Assembly (NCBI GenBank): GCA_040770645.1
Contig: JAXGIS010000006.1
Coordinates: 1 to 64,000, forward strand
Direction: 5' to 3'
From: JAAYZX01 sp040770645
GTDB taxonomy: Bacteria; Actinomycetota; Thermoleophilia; RBG-16-64-13
Length of the DNA stretch: 64,000 bases
Part shown: piece by piece, positions 56,624 through 64,000 of the stretch
Layout: every line of letters starts with the position of its first letter
Position numbering within the stretch: position 1 is the first letter of the stretch
Program-made: the position numbers and the translations under genes
Notes under the pieces: model-generated
What the model was told of the DNA's origin: nothing
The model's input: the letters and a program-made list of their open reading frames with translations, nothing else
Database searches by the model: none

Positions 56624-57060
56624 GAGGGAGAGCCAGCCTGTCTATGGGCGGCGCGGCGCTCCAGCGCCGCCCGCAACGTGGCGCCTTCCTCAGGCGGCAG
56701 ATGATCTGCCACACGCAGGAGCAGATCCACCGGAACCTTGTCCCCCAGACCCGAGACCACGGCGTGAACAGCGCGTCCGGCTTCGTCGATAGTGTACGAC
56801 CCGGCCCTCATTACAGCGTGGACCAGATTCTCCACATCGGTCCTAGCCTCCCGGCCTTTGCGCGCCACCAAGTCCTTGACCTCGGCAGCGATGTGGAAGT
56901 CCATGTTCCCCAAACCACGGCGATACCCTGCGAACCGTTCCATGGCCACCACGGTCAATCCCCATGCCGCTTCGCGCGCTTTGCGCACATGGGCCGTCAG
57001 GTCCGAGCGCCCCCTGCGCGTATGGGTACCGATTACGATCCTCTCAACATATGAGGCCAC
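56620..57060 (-). CDS. hypothetical protein, possibly DUF2267-like
   Basis: 146 aa, soluble. A basic N-terminal ~60 residues (TAHVRKAREAAWGLTVVAME) precedes a helical region, VENLVHAVMRAGSYTIDEAG, RAVHAVVSGLGDKVPVDLLL and RVADHLPPEEGATLRAALE, whose repeated layout recalls DUF2267 proteins. The resemblance is weak. AAGGAG lies 7 nt before GTG 57060. Convergent with rtcB. The gap 57061-57248 shows nothing else beyond one short hairpin. Confidence 0.6.
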   Translation of the reverse strand: MASYVERIVIGTHTRRGRSDLTAHVRKAREAAWGLTVVAMERFAGYRRGLGNMDFHIAAEVKDLVARKGREARTDVENLVHAVMRAGSYTIDEAGRAVHAVVSGLGDKVPVDLLLRVADHLPPEEGATLRAALERRAAHRQAGSPS

Positions 57061-57220
57061 TGCATACTCCTTGGTTGAATGCTATATGTAATGATAGCTC
57101 ATCGGACGATCGGCAACTCTGCTTCACAGCAGGACTTCGCGGACTCAAGCCGAGATGAGGCAGGCAGCGGCGACAGGCGGTAGGCGACGTCGGCAACCGT
57201 GTTCTGATGACTATCATGAC

Positions 57221-57237
57221 GAGAGTGCCCGACTCTC
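57221..57237. terminator. short hairpin after the zinc-ribbon membrane protein gene
   Basis: Arms GAGAGT (57221-57226) and ACTCTC (57232-57237), loop GCCCG, 12 bp beyond the stop of the leftward gene. Weak. Confidence 0.3.
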
Positions 57238-57248
57238 AACGACTACCG

Positions 57249-57881
57249 TCAGGTGCCGTCGATCGGTTCCTGGATCAAGGCCCGATGCGCCTCCCCCATT
57301 TGCTGATCGGCGGCGCTGAGTGTGGAGCGCGCAGCTTGGGCCAGGACGTCCGTGGGGGCACCTGCCTCGTGGGCCGCGAGGCAGGCGAGTATCTGCCCAC
57401 AGCCCTTTTGGTAGGTGACGGCCGCACCTGTCAGCAGACTGTGCGCTGTGATGATCGTGGGCGACGCTTTGAGTCTGATCGCCTGCTCGGCTGCCGCGTT
57501 CAGTCGATCAGAGGCGGAACGGATACTCGCCACTTGCCCCTCACTCCACCCGCCGCCGCGATCCAAGTACGCGCCCAGTTCTGCGGATGCCGCAATCATA
57601 GCCCCGGCGACGCGGTCAAAAGAAGTCGCGTAGTCGGGGCCTCGCCGTGAGAGACCCACCCCCACCGCAACGCCGGCCACTACCACTACCACGGCCACGA
57701 CCGCCCAGATCCAGTTGGGCACAGCATTCCGTGGGCGCGCCTGGGCCTTTGGCAGGGTGGCAGCCCACGTGACAGAAGGGACCCCCACCGCCTCAGACTC
57801 ACATCTGCGACACAATCCACCTTCCGGCTTCAGTGCGCCACAATCCGGGCACTGATCGAATCTGACGTCATCTGCCGCCAT
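57249..57881 (-). CDS. zinc-ribbon protein with one membrane helix
   Basis: 210 aa. The N-terminal cytoplasmic zinc ribbon FDQCPDCGALKPEGGLCRRC has two CxxC pairs. A Pro/Ala linker precedes a single helix NWIWAVVAVVVVVAGVAVGV at about residues 56-75. The outer ~130-residue helical domain (AMIAASAELGAYLDRGGGWS, TGAAVTYQKGCGQILACLAA) has two cysteines that could form a disulfide. I do not recognise the outer domain. ATG 57881 was chosen just before DDVRFDQC. Confidence 0.68.
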   Translation of the reverse strand: MAADDVRFDQCPDCGALKPEGGLCRRCESEAVGVPSVTWAATLPKAQARPRNAVPNWIWAVVAVVVVVAGVAVGVGLSRRGPDYATSFDRVAGAMIAASAELGAYLDRGGGWSEGQVASIRSASDRLNAAAEQAIRLKASPTIITAHSLLTGAAVTYQKGCGQILACLAAHEAGAPTDVLAQAARSTLSAADQQMGEAHRALIQEPIDGT

Positions 57882-57922
57882 CGCCTGCCCCAATGGACCA
57901 AGCCCGAGTCGGCTGCAGCCAC

Positions 57923-59299
57923 CTACCCAACGGTGTCATGATGCCGCACAACCTCGAATCGCTCGAGAGTGTAGCGGTCGCGACGAGAGTCGATTCCACC
58001 CTTTCGACACACGATGGCCAGTTGATCCTCAACAGTGTCCACTCCCTCCAAATCGGGTAGGAGCAGCGCCTGTCTGCCGTCCGCAGTCCTCACTATGATC
58101 CCGTAGCGCTTGGGATCGAGTTGGGAGAGGCCGGATACGGGCTCGGGTTCCCCCAGCACATCCACCGACACCTCCAGCCCATCCAACTCGTCCCTTCCCA
58201 CGGGAGGGAAGCGTGGATCCTGCGTAGCGGCGCTCACAGCATTTCTAACGATTTCCTCCGCCAAAGTGGAACGGGTGGGAGCGGTGGTGCCGATGCAACC
58301 CCGCAACGACCCATCCCGATTGTGGAGGGAGACAAACACGCCTGCCCGCTCCGGACCGGCTCCTGCCGGGAGATTGGGCTCCGGTGACACTCCCTCCTTG
58401 ACGAAGCGCTCAATCGTCTCGCGTGCCAGGCGGACCAGGGGATCAGACGGGGACGAGCCACTCCCCGGCGCCTCCTCATCGGGCGGGTCGGTAACCACGT
58501 CCACGCGAGCCACAAGATAGCCGACGCCAAAGGGGCCCTCATAGGAGAGTAGGTGCGTCCGATAGGACGAGCGCTCCAACAGACCTCCCAGCACGAGCAA
58601 TGATCGATAGCCGCACTCGCCGGCAGCGTCAACCACTCCTCTGGGTATGTCCTGCAAGGCCTCAAGATCCCCGTCCGCGAACACATCCACGATTCTCTGG
58701 TCAAACTCGGCGCCGTGCGGACTATACCCTGCCGGAGCAGACGCAGTCAGGCGATGACTGAGGTCCCCGCTGGCCACGTAGAGAACCGAATCGCCATATA
58801 CATCCAACACACGCCGGATAGCTCGACCAAAGGCCAGATGGGACCCAACATCGCCGAAGGAAAAATTGATCTCCACCAACCGCGGTTGCCGTTCGAGGGC
58901 ACCAAGGAGAAAGTACAGGGGGACCAGAGCACCGTGGTCGAGAGTAACCGGCCGTGAACCCTCTCCGTAGCCCACCACGGGCACGCCCTCCGCTGACGCA
59001 CTCTCAAGCAAAGACCGCGCCAGCGCCTCATCTCCCTCCAGGTCAACTCGCACCTCCGGCGCCCCAAACGCGCTCAAAGTCCCGTGATAGCGCCCGGCCA
59101 GGCACACGGCCATTCGGTCGGGATCAAGCCGCGCGTGGGGCGAGAGGAGGACGATGACCTCGGGAGCCATCTGCGCTGTGTACGCTCCCAGTTGTCTCAT
59201 GGCGTCAACTGTGGCCTGCACTTCCGCCACGCTGCCCCCACCCACTTCGGGCACGATGATGGGCGGATGTGGAACCACCAATGCTCCCACGAGGCTCAT
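57923..59299 (-). CDS. fused Memo-like (LigB-type) and AMMECR1 domain protein
   Basis: 458 aa combining two parts of the AmmeMemoRadiSam system that are often separate genes. Residues 1-~265 are a Memo/extradiol-dioxygenase-like domain (LVVPHPPIIVPEVGGGSVAE, VIVLLSPHARLDPDRMAV, TLDHGALVPLYFLLGALER, VLYVASGDLSHRLTASAPAG), with His residues placed as metal ligands. Residues ~285-458 are AMMECR1 (FVSLHNRDGSLRGCIGTTAP, EIVRNAVSAATQDPRFPPVG, DELDGLEVSVDVLGEPEP). The reaction is unknown. Its ATG overlaps the stop of the radical SAM gene (ATGA), indicating tight coupling. Confidence 0.9.
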   Translation of the reverse strand: MSLVGALVVPHPPIIVPEVGGGSVAEVQATVDAMRQLGAYTAQMAPEVIVLLSPHARLDPDRMAVCLAGRYHGTLSAFGAPEVRVDLEGDEALARSLLESASAEGVPVVGYGEGSRPVTLDHGALVPLYFLLGALERQPRLVEINFSFGDVGSHLAFGRAIRRVLDVYGDSVLYVASGDLSHRLTASAPAGYSPHGAEFDQRIVDVFADGDLEALQDIPRGVVDAAGECGYRSLLVLGGLLERSSYRTHLLSYEGPFGVGYLVARVDVVTDPPDEEAPGSGSSPSDPLVRLARETIERFVKEGVSPEPNLPAGAGPERAGVFVSLHNRDGSLRGCIGTTAPTRSTLAEEIVRNAVSAATQDPRFPPVGRDELDGLEVSVDVLGEPEPVSGLSQLDPKRYGIIVRTADGRQALLLPDLEGVDTVEDQLAIVCRKGGIDSRRDRYTLERFEVVRHHDTVG

Positions 59300-60324
59300 G
59301 GTCGCACCTCCAAACCGATCAAGGGAAGAGAAGCCCCGCAGTTACCGCAGCGATTGCCGTTGAGGTTGTGATGGCGTATCGAGAAACCGAACCGGTTGAT
59401 TACTACCTCACCACACCGGGGGCAGACGGTGGATTCCCCATCGTGGCCCGGGATGTTACCGGTGTAGACGTAGTTGAGCCCTGCTTCTCGACCAATGGCC
59501 GCCGCCCGCTCGATGGTGGCAACCGGAGTGGGGGGCACATCTAGAAGACGATAACTGGGATGAAAACGCGATATGTGCCACGGAAGATCGGTTGACAACG
59601 ATGCCAAGAAATACGCCAACTCGCGCAACTCCCCCTCGTCATCGTTGTATCCCGGTATGAGAAGCGTAGTGACCTCAACCCAGATCCCCATCTCCCCCAT
59701 GAGCGCGATGCTGCGCTTCACCGGGCCCAAACGAGCGCCGATGACTCGCCGATAGAACGAATCGCTGAACCCTTTCAGATCAACGTTGGCCGCGTGCAAC
59801 TTCCCTTGAAGGCGCTCGAGCGCCTGCCGGGTCATGTAGCCGTTCGTCACGAAAACGTTCTTGATACCCTCGGCCAAAGCGAGATCCATACACGCCTCAG
59901 CGTATTCGAAGAACACAGTGGGCTCAGTGTACGTGTAGGCGATTGACGCACAGCCGGCCGCCACGGCCCGATCTACAACCAAGTTGGGCGGGAAATCGGT
60001 ACCGGCGATGGCACTGCAATCGCGCGGCATCTGGCTTATGTCCGAGTTCTGACAGAAAAGACAGGCGAAGTTGCATCCTACAGCCGCCAAAGAGAAGCTG
60101 GTTGTACCGGGAAGAAAATGGAACAGGGGCTTTTTCTCGATGGGGTCGACTGCCGCCGCCACTGCCCGGCCATACACCAGCGTCTCCAACCGCCCCTCTC
60201 GATTCTCGCGGACACTGCAGCGTCCTCGCGCCCCCGGCTCTATTCGACAGTGATGGGCGCACAGGAAGCAGTGCACCGCGGGGCCACCCCGCCATGGTTC
60301 CCACAAAACGGCCTGCGCGTTCAT
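59296..60324 (-). CDS. AmmeMemoRadiSam-system radical SAM enzyme
   Basis: 342 aa, a PflA-like radical SAM protein. The SAM-cluster motif is AAVGCNFACLFCQNSDISQM (CxxxCxxC). An N-terminal Cys cluster (VHCFLCAHHCRIEPGARGRC) resembles other members of this family, and VDLKGFSDSFYRRVIGARLG is the SAM/effector region. A C-terminal zinc-ribbon-like tail has VCPRCGEVVI and NRCGNCGAS. ATG 60324 was chosen before the conserved Cys cluster; no strong ribosome-binding site. Coupled to the downstream Memo-AMMECR1 gene. Confidence 0.92.
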   Translation of the reverse strand: MNAQAVLWEPWRGGPAVHCFLCAHHCRIEPGARGRCSVRENREGRLETLVYGRAVAAAVDPIEKKPLFHFLPGTTSFSLAAVGCNFACLFCQNSDISQMPRDCSAIAGTDFPPNLVVDRAVAAGCASIAYTYTEPTVFFEYAEACMDLALAEGIKNVFVTNGYMTRQALERLQGKLHAANVDLKGFSDSFYRRVIGARLGPVKRSIALMGEMGIWVEVTTLLIPGYNDDEGELRELAYFLASLSTDLPWHISRFHPSYRLLDVPPTPVATIERAAAIGREAGLNYVYTGNIPGHDGESTVCPRCGEVVINRFGFSIRHHNLNGNRCGNCGASLPLIGLEVRP

Positions 60325-60350
60325 AGGGGTTAGGTACCCATCCCCCCAAC

Positions 60351-61138
60351 CTACAAACGAGGCTTGATTCCCCTGCGAGGTTTGACCTTCCTCGCTGCCT
60401 TCAGCGCACCGGTGCGCAGGGCAAAAGCCCATGCCGTCACAAGGGCCCACGCCGGATGTGGCGCGTGGGGGCGCGCCCGGGAAAGCAGACGCATGAAATC
60501 GTCCTTGGAACACGGGTCGGTGGCACCGGACCCAGCAGCGCCGTCCGGCACTTCCAGATAGCATCTGCCCACCTCACCGGCGAAATGTGCATCGCTGCCC
60601 GCTCCCAACCGCGCACCGGTCCTCGCCGCCAGGGCCAGTGCCTTGCCGTTGGCTCCAGCCCGCAGGGCCCTCCGTTCGCAACCTCGATCACATCCACATG
60701 GCGTGCCACTTCCTCCACTCGGTCGGGCGTCAGCGTGGCCCTCCGAAACACGTCGTACGGATGGGGCAGGTAGACGATGCCGCCTTGAGCCCGGATGAGA
60801 TCGATGGTATGAAGCGCACTGCGACCGGCAGGGATATCTCGCTCCAAGAACAAGCCTACGATCTCCCCGTGGCGGCTGCGCACCTCCACCCCGGGAATGA
60901 CTCGAGGAAGAGATGAATCCCCCTCCGCGAGCTCCAGGCAGCGCAGCGCTCCCTCCAGGCGATTGTGGTCTGTGACCGCGATGCAGTCGAGCCCACGGGC
61001 ACGCGCCAAGAGGAGGAGACGAAGCGGACTCAGTACCCCGTCTGGGGAGTAGTCGGTGTGATTATGGAGATCGATGCGCAAAACGCAGTCGGGAGCCCGC
61101 GTGGCCGGAAGCCGGTCCCGGAGAAGGGCCCGCCTCAC
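60351..61138 (-). CDS. PHP-domain metal-dependent phosphoesterase (frameshifted C-terminus)
   Basis: About 262 aa. The PHP motifs are LRIDLHNHTDYSPDGVLSPL (H-x-H), LDCIAVTDHNRLEGALRCLE (DH), VIPGVEVRSRHGEIVGLFLE and GGIVYLPHPYDVFRRA. From about 60670 the frame is wrong; another frame supplies GAGSDAHFAGEVGRCYLEVP with the SDAH metal motif and ends RGIKPRL at 60351. GTG 61138 overlaps the upstream stop (GTGA). Position upstream of the radical SAM gene suggests membership of the same operon. The substrate is unknown. Confidence 0.85.
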
Positions 61139-61335
61139 ACGTCGGGAAACGTGCCGCCTGCGCGACGCCTACGGCGGTCCCTCAACACACGCTGCCCACC
61201 GGCACCCGGTTCGGAGCGACGATCGGCCACCCTGCGGTCAATGATGACCTCGACGCCCTCAACGTCTGCGTAGCGGCGTTTGAACTCCTCGTAGTATTCG
61301 TCCGCCAACTCCCGCGGGATCACGTAGTAGATCAT
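61135..61335 (-). CDS. small conserved-looking basic protein, 66 aa
   Basis: The N-terminal half is ordered (MIYYVIPRELADEYYEEFKR, RYADVEGVEVIIDRRVADRR) and the C-terminal half is Arg-rich and disordered. GAGGG precedes ATG 61335, and the stop overlaps the PHP start (GTGA). It heads the AmmeMemoRadiSam operon. Function unknown. Confidence 0.68.
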   Translation of the reverse strand: MIYYVIPRELADEYYEEFKRRYADVEGVEVIIDRRVADRRSEPGAGGQRVLRDRRRRRAGGTFPDV

Positions 61336-61431
61336 TCGTCCCTCGCATTACGCTCTTGGGCGGGCTGGGCTGATGAGCCTGTGTGATAATGATATCGTCT
61401 CGATCGATTCCCGTCCAAACCCGGTGTGAGC

Positions 61432-63240
61432 ATGGAAGAGGACATCAGGCAGACCACAGCGCCGTCCCCAGAAGACGGAACTGCCGGCCCAGATGCAGCG
61501 CCGGCAGAACCGCCACTTACGCATCCTCAACCGGCAACCCAGGAAACACCTGCTGCCAACCTGTACGAGGGCAGATACTCCATCGGTCCCATACTGGGAA
61601 AAGGCGGGACCTGCTGTGTGTATCGGGCCTGGGACACGCAACTGCAACGGTACGTCGCCCTCAAGCGGCTCGAACCACCCTTGAGCGAAGACGAGCACAT
61701 CCGTGCCCGCTTCTATCGCGAGGGTCGAGCAATCGCCCGGCTTTCCCATCCCAACGTGGTGACGCTCATCGATAGAGGCTCAACGGAAACAGAGGAGTAT
61801 CTCGTCTTTGAGTACGTGGAGGGCCGCTCGCTCAAGGACCTCATCAAAACGGAAGGGCCTCTCGACCCCAAGAGAGCGGGACAGATCGCCGGCCAGATCG
61901 CCGAGGGTTTGGCGCACGTGCATCTCACCGGTCTGGTGCACCGCGATGTGAAGCCGCAGAACATCCTCCTCGACAGCGAGGATCGCGCACGCATCACCGA
62001 CTTTGGTATTGCCATTGGACCGGATTGGACACGCGTAACCCGAGTGGGGGCCATTGTCGGCAGCAGTCGATACATGTCTCCCGAACAGATCCAGAGCCGG
62101 CCCATTGACGGCCGTTCCGACATCTACTCGCTGGGTCTGGTCTTCTACGAGATGCTGGCGGGCAAGCCGGCGTTCGACGGTACCACCCTCGCAGAGATCG
62201 GCCGCAAGCACCTGCGTGAGAAACCCGAGCCGCTGAGCGAGCTCAGACCGGATCTGCCGCCGGGTGTCGAGCGCGTGGTCTTGCGCTGCCTAGAGAAACT
62301 ACCCGAGAACCGCTTCCAGAGTATGGATGAGTTTCTGGGCGCACTGGTGGGCCTAAGCCTCTATGAGCCCCGTCGCACATCAGGAGGCCTGCTGGACTTC
62401 CTGTTGGGCGGAAGAGAGGACTCGCTCGGCGACAGCGAAACGTGGATCCCACCGAAAGAGACCCTCGTCCCGCCGCCACCGGGGGTGCGTAGGAGCGACA
62501 GGCGGCATCTGGCCCGTAGCCGGCGAAGGCATGTCGGTCAACGTCAAAAACGGATCTTGACGGCTGTGGGCGTGATCATAGCCCTCGGCGTGATAGGCGT
62601 AGTGCTGGGGTTGACATTGAGCCGCCCCGCTGCCGCGCCCGACCTCCTGGGGCTAACGTTGGATCAAGCCAAAGATGTGGCGGCCGAGAGCGGATATCGA
62701 GTGGAGGTGGAGCGCCAAGTGGTGGCCATCGACGCCACTGCCGGCGTAGTCACGGTCCAAGATCCCACTGCAGGTGCCGTCACTGGAGAAAACACCATCA
62801 TGGTTGTGGTCACACGTGAGCCCACACCTGTCAAGATCGCCCGGCTGATGGACGTAGACCCGGAGGGTGACGGCGAAGAGAACCCCGACCTCCTCCCAGC
62901 CCTCATCGACGGCAAGACCGATACGGCTTGGTCCACCGAGGTCTACAAGTCGTCCGATTTCAACGGAATCAAACAGGGAGTCGGCGTAGCATTCGATTTG
63001 GATAGACCTGCCACCGTGATGCGGATAGTCTCCTCGGGAGATAGGTGGCGCGGTCTGCTCTTGGCCGTAGATGAGTCCGGAGGCGATCTCAAGGAAATAG
63101 CCGCTTTGGGCGGCTCGACCGACATGACCGTGGAGTTGCCGCGTCCGGTGCGGAGCGGCCGCATCTGGATTACCAAACTGGACAAGACGGAAAACGGCGC
63201 GTTCCAGGTAGGCATTTTCGAGTTGGCTTTCTACCAATAA
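61432..63240 (+). CDS. membrane Ser/Thr protein kinase with one PASTA domain and a discoidin-like C-terminus
   Basis: 602 aa. A Pro-rich N-terminus (~45 aa) precedes the kinase domain: YSIGPILGKGGTCCVYRAWD is the Gly-rich loop, VALKRLEPP holds the catalytic Lys, TGLVHRDVKPQNILL is the catalytic loop, RITDFGIAIGPD is DFG and RYMSPEQIQSRPIDGRSDIY follows. A basic juxtamembrane region leads to one helix (ILTAVGVIIALGVIGVVLGL). Outside lie one PASTA repeat (DLLGLTLDQAKDVAAESGYR) and a ~130-residue F5/8C-like domain (LLPALIDGKTDTAWSTEVYK, GVAFDLDRPATVMRIVSSGD). It probably senses wall fragments or a polysaccharide. A GTG two codons upstream (61426) is also possible. Confidence 0.9.
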   Translation: MEEDIRQTTAPSPEDGTAGPDAAPAEPPLTHPQPATQETPAANLYEGRYSIGPILGKGGTCCVYRAWDTQLQRYVALKRLEPPLSEDEHIRARFYREGRAIARLSHPNVVTLIDRGSTETEEYLVFEYVEGRSLKDLIKTEGPLDPKRAGQIAGQIAEGLAHVHLTGLVHRDVKPQNILLDSEDRARITDFGIAIGPDWTRVTRVGAIVGSSRYMSPEQIQSRPIDGRSDIYSLGLVFYEMLAGKPAFDGTTLAEIGRKHLREKPEPLSELRPDLPPGVERVVLRCLEKLPENRFQSMDEFLGALVGLSLYEPRRTSGGLLDFLLGGREDSLGDSETWIPPKETLVPPPPGVRRSDRRHLARSRRRHVGQRQKRILTAVGVIIALGVIGVVLGLTLSRPAAAPDLLGLTLDQAKDVAAESGYRVEVERQVVAIDATAGVVTVQDPTAGAVTGENTIMVVVTREPTPVKIARLMDVDPEGDGEENPDLLPALIDGKTDTAWSTEVYKSSDFNGIKQGVGVAFDLDRPATVMRIVSSGDRWRGLLLAVDESGGDLKEIAALGGSTDMTVELPRPVRSGRIWITKLDKTENGAFQVGIFELAFYQ

Positions 63241-63254
63241 CGACGAGCACCAGC

Positions 63255-63292
63255 GCGGGGCGGCGGGAACAGTGCCGTTCCCGCCGCCCCGC
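63255..63292. terminator. 16-bp bidirectional hairpin between two convergent PASTA-kinase-type genes
   Basis: Perfect arms 63255-63270 and 63277-63292 with loop AGTGCC, between stops at 63240 and 63308. Confidence 0.65.
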
Positions 63293-63307
63293 GGCACAGC
63301 GCCAGCC

Positions 63308-64000
63308 CTAGCCCTGGGGCTCGGGGACCGTGGTGATCGGAGGTTCAGTGGTGACAGTGGTGGGCAGGGTGGTCGATGTGGTAGTAGTGGTCTCTTCCTT
63401 GGCCACCACTGCATTCACCACGCTATCCCGCTCGACCTGCCTGCCGGCGTCGGGGCTCTGCTTGTAGACCAGACCGGGCGTGTAGCCCGCCACCGGTTCT
63501 TCCGTGACCCTCGCCCGCAACCCGGCGGCCTCAATCTTGGCGATGGCACCCTCCTTGGTCAACCCCAACACGCTCGGCACCACGGTCATCAAGGGACCAC
63601 TGCTCACCTCGATTGTGACGAAGGAGCCCTCAGCGATTTTGAGTGTGGCCCGCGGGCTCTGCCCCACCACTATGCCCTTGGGCCGATCTGACGCAACCGG
63701 CTGGACCTTGGCCACCAACTTCGCTCCCTGCAACAACGTGATGGCCGCCTCTTCCGTTTTGCCCATGACATCCGGCACCTCAACCTGCCCGGCAGGCGGA
63801 CCCGAGCTCACGAAGATGGCGATCTTTGAACCCACCGGCGCCTCGTTGCCACCCGTGGGTTCCTGACGCAGTACCTCTCCGGCAGGCTTGTCCGTGGACA
63901 CCTCCGGCTTCACATCAGGGGTGAAGCCCGCCTCCTGAATGATGGAGATCGCTTCGTTTTGCTGCCTCCCCACTACATTCGGCACCGGCCCCGTTTTCTT
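63308..64000 (-). CDS. PASTA-repeat protein, C-terminal part of a probable PknB-type kinase (5' end outside window)
   Basis: The frame is open to the window edge. Three to four PASTA repeats are visible: VPNVVGRQQNEAISIIQEAG, VPDVMGKTEEAAITLLQGAK and VPSVLGLTKEGAIAKIEAAG, each followed by a Q-x-P/S-P-type element (VLRQEPTGG, VVGQSPRAT, VYKQSPDAG). A Thr-rich tail (TTTTSTTLPTTVTTEPPITT) ends the protein. This layout is typical of the extracytoplasmic part of PknB-like kinases that bind muropeptides or lipid II; the kinase domain itself is not seen. Confidence 0.85.
   Translation of the reverse strand, partial: KKTGPVPNVVGRQQNEAISIIQEAGFTPDVKPEVSTDKPAGEVLRQEPTGGNEAPVGSKIAIFVSSGPPAGQVEVPDVMGKTEEAAITLLQGAKLVAKVQPVASDRPKGIVVGQSPRATLKIAEGSFVTIEVSSGPLMTVVPSVLGLTKEGAIAKIEAAGLRARVTEEPVAGYTPGLVYKQSPDAGRQVERDSVVNAVVAKEETTTTTSTTLPTTVTTEPPITTVPEPQG

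Overview
The window is a high-GC bacterial chromosome segment. Its content points to a Gram-positive, probably deep-branching actinobacterial lineage: a UPF0182 membrane protein, PASTA-domain Ser/Thr kinases, SLH-domain and lipid-anchored proteins, a DUF2232 gene inside the rpsF-dnaB cluster, and RtcB with archease. No tRNA, rRNA, CRISPR array or insertion sequence was recognised. This lineage call is inference from gene content.

Layout. 1-20 kb: leuA (5' partial) and aconitase; an FNR-like flavoprotein; two HAD phosphatases; a split LigD (polymerase and phosphoesterase as separate genes); MscS; an SLH-glucosaminidase-like protein; SanA-like and C69 peptidase genes; a META lipoprotein; MsrB; a PQQ-type sugar dehydrogenase. 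17.8-30.6 kb: one long leftward array, in transcription order rpsF-ssb-rpsR-DUF2232-rplI-dnaB-FAD protein-purA-purD-purE-purB-purC-zinc ribbon-purF. 30.7-36.5 kb: a leftward set with an Lrp-type regulator, lysine-ketoglutarate reductase, saccharopine dehydrogenase and a TIGR00300 (LOR/SDH) protein, reading as lysine catabolism through saccharopine. 37.7-43.6 kb: a thiol-redox region (thioredoxin, thioredoxin-like protein, FmdB-like zinc ribbon, Lgt, TlpA, CcdA) plus a DUF4388 protein and a CooC-like ATPase. 43.6-51.4 kb: metallo-hydrolase, GGR-type flavoprotein, CopZ, LysR, UPF0182, site-2 protease. 51.5-56.6 kb: hsp20-lon followed by archease-rtcB (protein and RNA quality control). 56.6-64 kb: a four-gene AmmeMemoRadiSam locus with a PHP phosphoesterase, and two convergent PASTA-kinase genes.

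The most important observation is a pair of candidate selenoproteins in the redox region. The TlpA gene and the thioredoxin-like gene are each interrupted by one in-frame TGA. In TlpA the TGA replaces the first Cys of the CxxC motif (W-U-P-S-C). In the second protein it falls in a CxxxxU motif. Each TGA is followed by a stem-loop whose apical loop begins 16 nt downstream and has a G in its first two positions, matching the bacterial SECIS pattern. The thioredoxin promoter nearby carries an 18-bp perfect palindrome of the CsoR/CstR operator type.

The sequence has a quality problem. At least 17 genes, many of them essential and single copy (purA, purB, purC, dnaB, lon, rtcB), carry single-base frameshifts, often one base short in a homopolymer. 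These look like sequencing errors rather than gene decay. Such genes are listed as whole CDSs with the frameshift positions stated.
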